Assembly: GCF_014356525.2 (NCBI RefSeq)
Contig: NC_052506.1
Span: forward strand, 16,363,872 to 16,427,871
Reading direction: 5' to 3'
DNA from: Nilaparvata lugens
Lineage: Eukaryota; Arthropoda; Insecta; Hemiptera; Delphacidae
DNA length: 64,000 bases
Shown: positions 44,505-55,400 of the stretch, one piece after another
Layout: the number at the start of each line of letters is the position of its first letter
Position numbering within the stretch: position 1 is the stretch's first letter
Notes under the pieces: model-generated
Database searches by the model: none
Told to the model about the DNA's origin: nothing
What the model saw: only the letters and a program-made list of their open reading frames with translations
Position numbers and translations under genes: made by a program

Positions 44505-45814
44505 CAGGGATGGCCAACTTCTTTTGCCCAAAGAGCCACTTCCATACTTTCGCTAGAAGCAGTGGCCGCACAAGAACTTGAAAGGAAATTTAGGCTACAT
44601 AAATTAATTTATAAACAAATGCTATGGATATTGAACTTTAATGTTGAAATCATATGTACTAATCATACAAGAGTTGAGCAGAACAAAACCAACAATTTTA
44701 CTGAAAAAAAACCACTAGTGAGAACACTGAGGGCGGGCACAATCGTTTACAAGTTTGTCAAAATCAATAATTCTTGTTGAGGTGGTAGACACTTCAATCA
44801 AATCTTGAAGATGGTTGTCTGTAAGTCTGTTACGGTGATTTGATTTTATAAATTTCATCGAGGAAAAAGTGCTCTCACAAATGAAGGTGCTTCCAAACAT
44901 TGAAACAATTATTTTACCAAATTTTTGTTTGGAATATTTGTCCTCAGGCAGCCTATTCCAGAATTCGACACCAGTTTCCGGTCTTTTCAGGAAAACTGGG
45001 TCACTTTGCAAAACACAGAGCTCCAACTGTAGGTCGTCATCTTGCTGAGAAATGTCACATGTCATGAGATTGTTGAATAAGAAGAAATGTGGTAGCAGTT
45101 CATTAAAATCCAAAAATCGCTCATTGAATGACTCCAAAAGCATATTCAATTTCGGTTTGCAAAAACAGGAATCACTGGTTGGGATTCCATCCATAATATC
45201 TTTGCACGATGGGAAATGTACTAGAATGTATCAAGCTTTTCTAAGCTTGATATGAAAACCTTAATTTTATTTACTAATCCATGTAAGTGTCCACTTAACT
45301 GAGGTACTGTTTCATTTCGCCCTTGCATTTTCAAGTCCACTTAATTCATGTGGTGACATGTCGGTTAAGAAAGCCAAGTTGCATAGAAACTTAGATTATA
45401 GAAGTTTTTCTTGAATTACTTTGGAGATAAGCGTATCTATATGTGCATTAAGAAACTCAGCTGCCTCTTTTTTAAGCGAAGAGTCGTTTCCTGCCAAACC
45501 AAGCAGTCAGTCTTTTCGAAAAGCTTAGTTGCCACACCGTGCAACATGAAACTGGCGTGTTTGCCTTATAGGCCTAGTCAAAGTAGGCTATACTTCCTAC
45601 TGATTCTCTTAAGAGTAATTGAACCTATTATTTTGCTAGTTGTTAGAAAAATTATTATCAGATCGTAATTATATACAATTTGAACTTAACCCGGACTCTT
45701 GTAGAATTTTTTTTATTTTATATTTCTGTTGAAAAATATTAACTGTAATACTTTTAAAAAGTTGTTCGGGGGCAGCATAGAATATAACCGCGGACCGCAA
45801 GTTGGCCATACCTG
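44505..45814 (-). mobile_element. hAT transposon, internally deleted
   Basis: Ends CAGGGATGGCCAACTT and AAGTTGGCCATACCTG form 16 bp TIRs with one mismatch. The flanking 8-mers CCATACAA and CCAATCAA are similar, as expected for an aged 8 bp target duplication. The interior encodes the C-terminal part of a hAT transposase on the minus strand. The rest of the gene is missing. Confidence 0.82.
44715..45194 (-). pseudogene. hAT transposase C-terminal fragment
   Basis: About 160 codons including 'FGSTFICESTFSSMKFIKS' and 'NHRNRLTDNHLQDLIEVST'. This is the hAT dimerisation region as found in the transposase-derived proteins of the GTF2IRD2/EPM2AIP1 type. The catalytic core and zinc finger are absent from this stretch, so it is a truncated transposase, not a host gene as far as I can see. 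Confidence 0.82.
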
Positions 45815-47450
45815 CCAATCAATGACACACTAACAAGTTTCTCATACAACAATTCTTTGAAACCACTCAACTGAAGGTTGCGGACATTCTATGACAGTTT
45901 ATTATACATTTTTAGAGCTTGAATGAGGTAGCTGCTATGTGAACGGGAAAGTCTGAAGTAAGGCTGGTTGATATCAGTGCGCCTCCTGGTGTTGCACTGA
46001 TGATATTGACCTCTCACCTAAAATATGTGGAGTTCCCCTCTCAGCTGCAGCAATGAGCTGTAAATTTATTGACTGAAGACAGTCAGCATTTGCAGTCTTG
46101 TAAAGATTAGCCTAAAGGGTTCAAGGCGAGGTGCACCAATGATAATGTGAAGATTTTGTTAGTGCTGTTGAGGAAGTAGGCCTACTTGCAAAAACGACAG
46201 AGTGGGTGGGACCTTGACAGTTTGGCTTGAGGTAGTACAAGTTCCTTGGTTTTTAGGTGGATGACAGGTTGATGTAGAACCAAAAGGTCTTCACGAGACA
46301 GTCTAAGGTGGTATTAAACCTTATCAGAAGTTGAGATACATTGTCTGCATATTCACATTATGTATGGAATGCTGATGTGGGATCACAAATATGCTGAAAA
46401 TATAGAATAGGCAGACAGGATCATTATTGTCCCAGGTCAAATAATATATTAACAAATTAGTTAGAATATCTGAAGATACCCTTATAGGTACATTTTTTTA
46501 TTCTTTACTCACACTTGTGGGATTGATGACATTATTATCCAATATCGGATATTTAGTATTACAAACACTACTTTGATACTCACCATACATGGCCAAGATA
46601 ATCCGTCCCTTCTGATGCATTTTAACTTTACCAGTACTTCTATTTTTTCTTGTGTTTGTTTTTTCAAGACTTGCTTGTTATAAAAATTATTCGTTTTGCT
46701 GCGATGAACTACAAATCGGGGTTTTCACCAACCAGGGCTATTAAAATTTTTAATTTATAATTTAATAAATACAATTTGAAAACAGCAAAAGTTTGAATTG
46801 ACTTTACTTAAAGGCTACCGTATGTATGTTTTTTAGTACCTATAAGTTACCGGTAACTTACATACATTTTAATAATGGTCTAATGCAGCATTATAATTTT
46901 TTACAAAAATTTATTCTCAGGTACAGCAACTTATTAAAAAATATCAATATTATACTCACATATCTAAAGCTTTAGCCATTTCTGAATCTTTTGTTTTTCA
47001 ACTTTGAACTTTTTCACACTATAACCACGTTTGTCCGGTGATCGTGATAACGTAAATCACAATAACAATAGAAAGACTACAAAAGAAAAGTCATTAAACA
47101 AAATATTACTTTTATTCAACATGAGCCTTAAATTTAAATTATTAATATCAATTATTCTAAAACAACGGCAAGGAAATAAGAAATCATAGGCAAGAAAGAG
47201 AATTTGAATAAAAGAAAAAGAATGACAGACAGCTGAGCCTGAGTCCTGAGACACTTGATCTTTTGTTACCGGCTCCGCTAGGAGTAGAGCTTGTATCTTT
47301 GTCTTTGTACATTTTTATGATTCAAGTTATAGTTTGAGAATAATAAATTCATTTTTTGAACACTAATATGTAGTTGAAGAGCATAAAAATTATATCAGGG
47401 ATATTTTATATAAATTTTATTTTGAATAAAAATAAAATTAGAATTTACAA
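45235..47450. repeat. 2.2 kb direct duplication, copy 1 (partner 50,132-52,115)
   Basis: Begins inside the hAT element ('CTTGATATGAAAACCTTAA') and continues past it through 'GGTGGATGACAGGTTGATG', 'GTTACCGGTAACTTACATAC' and 'GGCTCCGCTAG..GTAGAGCTTGTATC'. The partner has the same order with small indels and lacks about 260 bp (45,405-45,665). No gene recognised. Confidence 0.85.
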
Positions 47451-47469
47451 CGTCAATCAGTTGTTGAGT

Positions 47470-47640
47470 TGATTATTAATTGCATGCAATAGCGTATGCA
47501 ATTAATATCTCAATGTAACTTGGTAAAAATCAGCTGCTGTGTGGACTATTAATTGCATGCCTCATTGAATGCAATTTTAATGCACTATTAAATGAACTAT
47601 TGATTGCATGCAATTAATAACTAAAATAACATAGTATTGT
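47470..47640. repeat. cluster of TTAATTGCATGCAAT palindromes
   Basis: At least three ATTGCATGCAAT- or TTGCATGC-centred inverted motifs within 170 bp. Probably the folded remains of a MITE. Confidence 0.55.
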
Positions 47641-48190
47641 CTCTCGACCTTTCTCTGCTTTGAACTCGGGCTGACCTGTTTCCAGTATGTCTTGAAGGAG
47701 ATTAGCTTTTGATGTTAGCATTTTGATACACCAAACCCCACAGCCATTAGCCGTTTTCACACCGATATCTCGCCGACATGACATACAGACAGGATTTACT
47801 CTGATGGACAATATAAGAGGAGGCTGTGGTTTATAACTGCGCGAGGTCTACTGTTCACAGAACTACTAGTAAGCAATAGTTTTCAAAGAACAGGTTAAAA
47901 AATAAATTCAAAGATCTAGTTCGAATAGTTGATAGGGGAAAAGTAGAATTGTGTAAGAAAAGTGAGCGTCATAAATAAAAGGGGATTTTTCATGTATTTT
48001 TAATAACAAGAAAATATATTTCCAAGTGAATTAACACACTAAAAGCAGATACTTATTATACCACTCAATACCTGTCTGTATGTCATGTCGGCGAGATATC
48101 GGTGTGAAAACGGCTAATGGCTATTGGGGTTGGTGTATCAAAACGCTAACATCAAAAGCTAATCTCCTTCAAGACATACTGGCAACAGGT
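47640..48190. mobile_element. inverted pair of about 120 bp MITEs
   Basis: About 47,675-47,797 and 48,071-48,188 are inverted copies (GTATGTCATGTCGGCGAGAT and its complement), each ended by CCTGT..TATGTC-like short inverted repeats. Comparison with the unfilled homologous site near 6,580 shows the second insertion is flanked by repeated ACTCAATACC. Confidence 0.7.
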
Positions 48191-48392
48191 ATACTCAATA
48201 CCACACTGCTAGACAGCTTCCAAGCCGAGTTTCGATAAAATCGTTACTTCCACAGTATTTTTGGGGCAGAATATGATACAAGATGAAAGATGTTACAATA
48301 TGTATGGAGAAAAACAGTGAATAACAGTTAACAGTACCAACAAAGTGGAGTAGGAAGCAAATCTATAGATATTCTATAATTTGCTAACTCAC

Positions 48393-48626
48393 CTTTTTGC
48401 TTGCGAATATTGGCCTGTATTTTGGTTTCGGAGCATTTTCAGCATTATTGTCATTGGTGTCATCGGATGCAGACACGTTTGATGCACATGAGGGAGTTGA
48501 TTTTGGTTTTTGGACCAAAGTGAAACTTTCCAGTACGCGTTCATTTCTGGGTTCTGCTTGCAACTTTAAATTGATCTGAGTGAATCTATCCACAGGAATG
48601 GAGAGCAATTGTGATTGTTCTGCCAT
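48393..48626 (-). pseudogene. duplicate exon B (MAEQSQ..FASKK) with both splice sites intact
   Basis: A complete 78-codon, phase 0/0 exon: acceptor tcttttttag|ATG GCA and donor AAAAAG|gtgagt. It encodes 'MAEQSQLLSIPVDRFTQ', 'INLKLQAEPRNERVLESF' and ends 'KPKYRPIFASKK'. It combines the good acceptor of the 8.2 kb copy with the good donor of the 6.8 kb copy, so it shows the ancestral exon form. It is separated from the rest of the gene, so it is called a duplicated fragment. Use in a chimeric transcript cannot be excluded. Confidence 0.65.
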
Positions 48627-49422
48627 CTAAAAAAGAGATTTCATAATAAAGGTTTCAGTGGAAAAGATGAAAAAATCACTAATCAGATACTTTACATTGA
48701 ACACCACAGACGTAATTTGTGTTATAACAGATATGATAAAAAATAGTACTTTGAAAATAAGTATTATATGAGAAGCGACATGACAACTAGTTTAATAATC
48801 TGAGGCCAATAGTGTAATTCAAGCGGATAAATGCATGCATTTATGTAATCCGTTCTTGAAATATTTTTAACGACACTACAGTCTGTAAGTTACTAGTACT
48901 TAGTTATTAAAACTAGTTTTAATAAGTAATATTCAAAGATATTGGGGAGTCCCTTGCGGGAAGGTCCTACCTCAACTACAATAATGTAAACAAATATAAT
49001 AAAGAATAAAACTTTACAGTTTACTGTAAAGTGTGAAGTTTTTAGCTCAAAATTTCTAGTTTCATTCAAAATTTAGACTTTTTGAATAATTATCAAGTTA
49101 CTGTTCTTGATTTATTAAATTTCAGACTCTACTATAGTATCTATTTGATTCAAAATTTGCTCGTTATCTAAGTATTGAAGAGCGTAAATTGTATTTTGAA
49201 GAGTGAAAGTGACATAAACAGCATTTTGATTTGGACAGTATAGTATAAATGGAAATGGGACAGTTTGGGCATGAGCCTGTTGTGCCTTTCCTCATGTTAA
49301 GTATTTGTACACAATGTGATAAAATAAATGAATTTATAATAAAAATTGCGGCAGCGAACGATTTGTAAGAAGCACGCTATAATGAGATATTCGTTTCATC
49401 TGTTCAAGTGCAAACAACTTAC

Positions 49423-49686
49423 AATAGCGTCGTTGACGAGCTTGTGAACGGCGACGCCGACCGACGCCTGCGTTCCGAAGGGATGGCCGCAGATGACCGG
49501 CAGCCGCCTCATCAGGTCGCCGAGGAAGTCGCTGAGCACCGCCGACTCATTCCGCACCCGCAGCAGAGTGGGCGGGTGCGACTGTAAGCAGGCCAGCGGG
49601 TATGTCAGCACAGGCAGCCGGGCACTGAACCTCACCGCCATGTACGTCACCACACCGTACTGGTCGACGGGCAGTCTGTAGCCATG
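49423..49686 (-). pseudogene. duplicate of the GC-rich C18orf63-like exon
   Basis: A complete 88-codon open exon with intact acceptor (taatttggcag|CAT) and donor (ATT|gtaagttg). It is nearly identical to 9,794-10,057 (for example MAVRF instead of MSVRF). No frameshift or stop is seen, which is notable for an orphan fragment. The flank lacks the LINE present beside the main copy. Confidence 0.65.
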
Positions 49687-49745
49687 CTGCCAAATTAAAC
49701 GTCAATAACAATAAGAATGGTTTTAACTCCCATCAACTCAAGTTA

Positions 49746-50131
49746 TCCTTTATATTAAGCGAGCAATTTCTGTATATCTGTTTATATTTGGTTATTCATA
49801 TTTATTTATATCTGGTTATTTATGTCCAACGGATCTCGAAAACGGCTATAACGATTTTCACTAAATTTGGAACATAGTAGGTCTATGATATTAAAATTCG
49901 ATTGCACTAGGTTTCATCCCTGGAGAACTCGCTGAAGGACATGAAAAGGATAACAATTATTCATCCTTGGAAAAACAGATGATAATTTCGTCGTCTGTCG
50001 AAACAGAAAATGCGTGTGTGGGAGAGAAACAGATTTATTTCCAGCTGTGTAATCGATCAGCGAGAAATATTATCTAGCTAGACAATTTAATCGACTTGAT
50101 CAAATAATCTGATTTGTTGACATGACATGAT
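49746..50131 (+). mobile_element. Helitron-like element fragment (ATTAAGCGAGCAATTTC)
   Basis: TCC..TATATTAAGCGAGCAATTTC start, then 'CAACGGATCTCGAAAACGGC' and 'TTTGTTGACATGACATG'. A homologous copy starts at 58,585. The 3' end is missing here. Confidence 0.6.
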
Positions 50132-52115
50132 AATCATTCTACACTTGATATGAAAACCTTAAATTTATTTACAAATCCATGTAAGTGTCCAACTAACTGA
50201 GGTACTGTTTCATTTCGCCCTTGCATTTTCAAGTCAAGTTAATTCATGTGGTGACTTATGTCGCTTAAGAAAGCCATGTTGCATAGAAACTTAAGATTAT
50301 AATATATACAATTTGAACTTAACCCGGACTCTTGTAGAATTTTTTTCATTTTATATTTCTGTTGAAAAATATTAACTGTAATACTTTTAAAATGTTGTTC
50401 GGGGGCAGCATAAAATATAACCGCGGACCGCAAGTTGGCCATACCTGCCAATCAATGACACACTAACAAGTTTCTCATACAACAATTCTTTGAAACCACT
50501 CAACTGGAGGTTGCGGCCATTCTATGACAGTTTATTATACATTTTTAGAGCTTGAATGAGGTAGCTGCTATGTGAACGGGAAATTCTGAAGTAAGGCTGG
50601 TTGATATCAGTGCAGTGCGCCTCCTGGTGTTGCACTGATGATATTGACCTTTCACCTATAATCTGTGGAGTTTCCCTCTCAGCTGCAGCAATGAGTTGTA
50701 AATTTATTGACTGAAGACCTTAATACCTTAGGTATTATTTTAGACAGTCAGCATTTGCAGTCTTGTCAAGATTAGCCTAAAGGGTTCAAGGCGAGGTGTA
50801 CCACTGATAAAGTGAAGATCTTGTTAGTGCTGTCGAGGAAGTACTTGCAAAAACGACAGAGTGGGACCTTGACATTGTGGCTTGAGGTAGTGCAAGTTCC
50901 TTGGTTTTTAGGTGGATGACAGGTTGATGAACCAAAAGGTTTTCAAGAGACAGTCTAAGGTGGTATTAAACCTTATCAGAAGTTGAGATACATTGTGTGC
51001 ACATTCACATTATGTATGGAATGCTGATGTGGGATCACAAATATGCTGCAAATATAAAAATAGGGAGACAGGATCATTATTGTCCCAGGTAAAATAATAT
51101 AAGCTATTAAAAAAATTTGTTCGAATATATGAAGATACCCTTATAGGTACGGTACCTTTTTTTATTCTTTACTCACACTTGTGGGATTGATGACATTATA
51201 TTATCCAATATCGGATATTTAGTATTACAAACACTACTTTTGATACTCACCATACATGGCCAAGATAATCTGTCCCTTCTGATGCATTTTAACTTTACCA
51301 GTACTTCTATTTTTTCTTGTGTTTGTGCTTTCAAGACTTGCTTGTTATAAAAATTGATTCGTTTTGCTGCAATGAACTACAAATCGGGGTTTTCACCAAC
51401 CAGGGCTATTGAAATTTTTAATTTATAATTTAATAAGTTACAATTTGGAAACAGCAAAAGTTTGAATTGATGTTTACTTAAAGGCTACCGTATGTATGTT
51501 TTTTAGTACCTATAGGTTACCGGTAACTTACATACATTTTAATAATGGTCTAATGCAGCAATTATATTTTTTTACAAAAATTTATTCTCAGGTACAGCAA
51601 CTTATTAAAAAATATCAATATTATACTCACATATCTAAAGCTTTAGCCATTTCTGAATCTTTTGTTTTTCAACTTTGAACTTTTCCACACTATAACCACG
51701 TTTGTCCGGTGATCGTGATAACGTAAATCACAATAAACAATAGAAAGACTACAAAAGAAAAGTCATTAAACAAAATATTACTTTTATTCAACATGAGCCT
51801 TAAATTTAAATTATTAATATCAATTATTCTGAAAAAACGGTAAGGAAATAAGAAATCATAGGCAAGAAAGAGAATTTGAATGAAAGAATGACAGACAGCT
51901 GAGCCTGAGTCCTGAGACACTTGATCGTGATTTATGTTACCGGCTCCGCTAGAAGTAGAGCTTGTATCTTTGTACATTTTATGATTCAAGTTATAGTTTG
52001 AGAATAATAAATTCATTTTTTGAACACTAATATGTAGTTGAAGAGCATAAAAATTATATCAGGGATATTTTATATTAATTTTATTTTGAATAAAAATAAA
52101 ATTAGAATTTACAAC
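50132..52115. repeat. 2.0 kb direct duplication, copy 2 (partner 45,235-47,450)
   Basis: Contains the hAT right end (CGCAAGTTGGCCATACCTG near 50,430) without the left end, so it was copied from a segment whose border fell inside the hAT element. It stops about 200 bp before the PREB start codon. Confidence 0.85.
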
Positions 52116-52313
52116 GTCAACGTAGATGAAATCAAGAAAGCATGAAAAATGACGTCGTCTGTTCCGTACACAAACATACGAAAGTCACACAACATCTCAG
52201 CTCGTATCAATTAGGAATGTGTGTAAACCCTAATGAAATTAGTATTTTAAGTTCTTTATTGTGCTGACCAATATATTTAACTGTCTTCTAATCATTTTGA
52301 AAATTCTAAAAAT
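52116..52313 (+). promoter_or_regulatory. proposed PREB/Sec12 upstream region
   Basis: Short single-copy stretch between the 2 kb duplication and the PREB ATG. Contains TGACGTC at 52,150-52,156 (core shared by CRE and UPR-type sites). I see no clear TATA box. The assignment is positional. Confidence 0.3.
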
Positions 52314-52454
52314 ATGGCTCCGACTAGAAGAGGAAATGAGGGTTTATTAGCTCGTGTAAACTTTCCACTTTACACAGTACAGATGCTTACCAGTCATCAC
52401 ATTATTGTTGGTGGTGGTGGTGGTTCATCAAAAACTGGGGTTGCCAACGGATTT
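52314..52454 (+). CDS. Preb: PREB exon 1
   Basis: 47 codons from 'MAPTRRGNEGLL' to '..SKTGVANGF', donor TTT|gtaagt, phase 0. 'NFPLYTVQ' and 'VGGGGGSSKTG' match 'FPLYALQ' and 'AGGGGAAKTG' of the human protein. This ATG starts at the family N-terminus. Confidence 0.93.
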
Positions 52455-55400
52455 GTAAGTAATATAATTATTTATTTATTTCAATATGTTGTTTTACTCT
52501 TAAAAATATTGAAAAAAGACTTGTTAATAGAATTGTAGTGACAGGTTAGGCATCATGTTTGGAATCTGTACATTTTTGACAAGTTCTCTCAGTAAAACTT
52601 TATAAAGCTCAGTAAGTATATTATCACTAAATAATTTCCAGACTTGAATTGAAGCAGGTACTGTACTATAACTTATTATACGTTTCGGTCAAATTTTGAC
52701 GAACAATGCTTGCTCATTGTTCATGTAATCATTTTTGTCAAGCATTTGGTATTCAGCTAATGGCCCTAAAATGTGTAAGCTATAAATGCATTTAAAATTC
52801 TTATTCATAAAAAATAAGTAGGATATTTACATTTTCATCTAGCAGTGTCTCGGTAAACCTGATTGTCGTGGACATTTCTCCTGACTTTTTTAAGACATCA
52901 TTTCTTGAAATCATCATCAGCTGTTTTAGGGCTGTGAGTCTTGTTAAAAAAGTCCTCTCTTATATGTAAAGGCATGCTTCTTGTAATATGACCTGTTCAA
53001 TAGATAGTTTTTCAGGTTGTTAGAAAAGATCTTTTTGTTCTTAATTAGTTTCTCAGACTGCAGGTTAAATCTGTAAGATCTCGATTTCCGAGTATGCTGG
53101 GGATTCCCTAATTTTTTCAGTCTATGTAAAGTGAGATTCAGGGTACCTCTATTGGTTTTGCAGGTTATACATCATGGTACTTCTAAGTTTCAACATCTAT
53201 TACAGCTTCCAATATATGTAAAGCAATGCATTTACTAATGCCGCTTCCACAATCTTGCCAAGTGCGTACAAATGCAAGCGAAAGTGTGTAGATGGTTTTT
53301 ATGTCAGTGCTTGTCTTTGCTTGCATTCACTCAGATTTTTGTCCCGAGGCCAGCCGAGCATCCACAAAAATATCCCATACACATTCTTGCCAGGCACTCG
53401 TTACATTGCAGTGTGGATGGCAAGACCAACGTGGTCAAGCTTACCAGCTTGTCAGGCGACTTTACAAGAGTGTGGATTAGGCATAAGAATAAGGTTCTTG
53501 CTGTTCTTTGGATCAGTCCTCTGCAATGCTCTATCCTATCCAATATTTGAATATCAACTACCAAAAATCAAATGTAAATTGCAATGTTCTACTAAAATAA
53601 TATAATTAATAATAAGAGTATAATTCAGAGTTTTTTAATACAATTACAAATTTGAATTGAATAAGTGTTTTTTAGGTTCAACAATCACACTCCGTCTAAT
53701 CCTATACTAAGCAATCCTATGTTTTGGTTAGTGGTGTTACTCATTTTCAGATTTTCTATGATTCACTCTTCTTTGTCTCTTGTGAACTATTTTTGTTGCA
53801 AAATCAATAATAATAATATCAAGTGACCTGGCTGGCTCAGGTCTGCTGTCAGATGTTTCAGGTCGCAACTGATCATTTTCAAGGTCTCAAAATCAATAAA
53901 TTAAATTTTTCATTAATGTTTATTTTTCAGGAAATATTTGAACTTATGTTTGATGGGAAGAAATTTGTTGCCGAAGAAATGATCCGACATGAGACTGGAC
54001 CGAGTGTAGTTATGAATTGTGCCTGTCATTCAACTAGTAAGCGTATGTATCTTGTAGCGGGTCAAGAAAGCCATTGTCAATTGTATAATGTGAACGTTGA
54101 TATAGTAGAAGACGACGATTCCAGAAATGTATCACCAGAAGGTAAGTGCAGATCCTTACCGACTTCGCGCATACAGATTACAATATTTTCTATTATTTAA
54201 TATTCCTTCTAGAAAAGTAAATTATCTGTCTCTTATCTGTAAATTCTGAATGATTTATTCAAATTAGAAGATGGAAAAAAATCTACTTGACACAGTCTTT
54301 ACGTATCACTTGTAGTTTTTTGATTTTCCATTTTTGATTGAATCGATAACATTGCAGAGGGAATGGAGAGATATGCTACAATACTATGTTCCTGAATGTA
54401 GTAAATTTTAATTTCTTTAAAATGAAACAGATAGCACCATCAATTAATTAATGAATCGTTTCCACAATTTCGAAGTACTCATTTGAATGTTTGTTGAGCA
54501 TTAATCCTATATTTTACATTTTGAGTGTAATCATGCATTAAGTTAAGTACAACATGATCTACCCTCAAGGTCGAATTGGTAACAAATAGTTCATTTGTAG
54601 GTACAGAATTTTACATTTTGTAAACACATGATTATCAGATCTTTCTTAGTGATCCATATCTAAAATAAGGAAGTGTCCTTCCAATTGAATTTCTATAGTC
54701 TTGTGTTAGGGTGTAGATGAGACATGAGAGTACTCTTTTTCAATCTGAAATTCAATTTTTTTTGCAGATGAGGCAAACAACAGTTCAGTCAGACGTCGTC
54801 GTACTCTATCTAAAAGTGAAAACGGAAATAGCAAATCAAATCATAGTAAGAGTAATAAGGTGGATAGTAGCAAAGACATTCAACGACGATTGAGATTCAA
54901 TTTAAAACCAGATGAGAGTGTTCAGTCCGACTTTAGGTATTCACTTTACTTGATTTTATACTTGATAGGCTTATATCGTATTATAATTAATGTATCGTAA
55001 TATGACATTTTCTAGGATAAGTTGAACCGACAAATGTACGTATTAATTAATAATTTGCGATGTTTCACATTTCTCACTGGTGAATATGATTCATGTGATT
55101 TTATTGGTATTAGAGGGTGCCGCAGAGAACTAGGACATTTTCAAAATAACAGTTTGGTGGCTTAGAAGGCATTTTAAACATGCCGACTAGCCAACGAGGC
55201 TTGAAACATACACTCAATTTTCTCATGCAAGCTGGTGACTTCCAATGCTTGGATCTTGATAAAACCAGCCAAGCTCTGTACCGTCTCTCCTACACTTATG
55301 CATATTCCAAGGTAGAAATTATCAATTTGAGTTGAACCACCATCATGAAGAGACTTGTCACTTTGCTAAAGTCAAGTACAACAAGTTTAAGTCTCGAATG

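Larger units (their letters stand above)
47868..49750. repeat. duplicated segment of the C18orf63-like gene (from 6.4-11.6 kb)
   Basis: 'AGCAATAGTTTTCAAAGAAC' onward matches 6,385 onward. The exon region matches both the 6.8 and 8.2 kb copies, the hairpin motif at 48,945 matches 8,085, and the end matches 9,700-10,070 plus 11,506-11,560, without the LINE. Same strand as the parent gene but upstream of its first exon. Confidence 0.85.

Noticed and set aside
44715..45194. Domesticated host gene of the hAT-derived type
   Set aside because: It lies inside a recognisable hAT element with both TIRs, and only the C-terminal part remains.
53255..53605. Overlapping frames in PREB intron 1
   Set aside because: They lie in a MITE with inverted ends, have no recognisable domain, and the PREB exons splice across them in phase.
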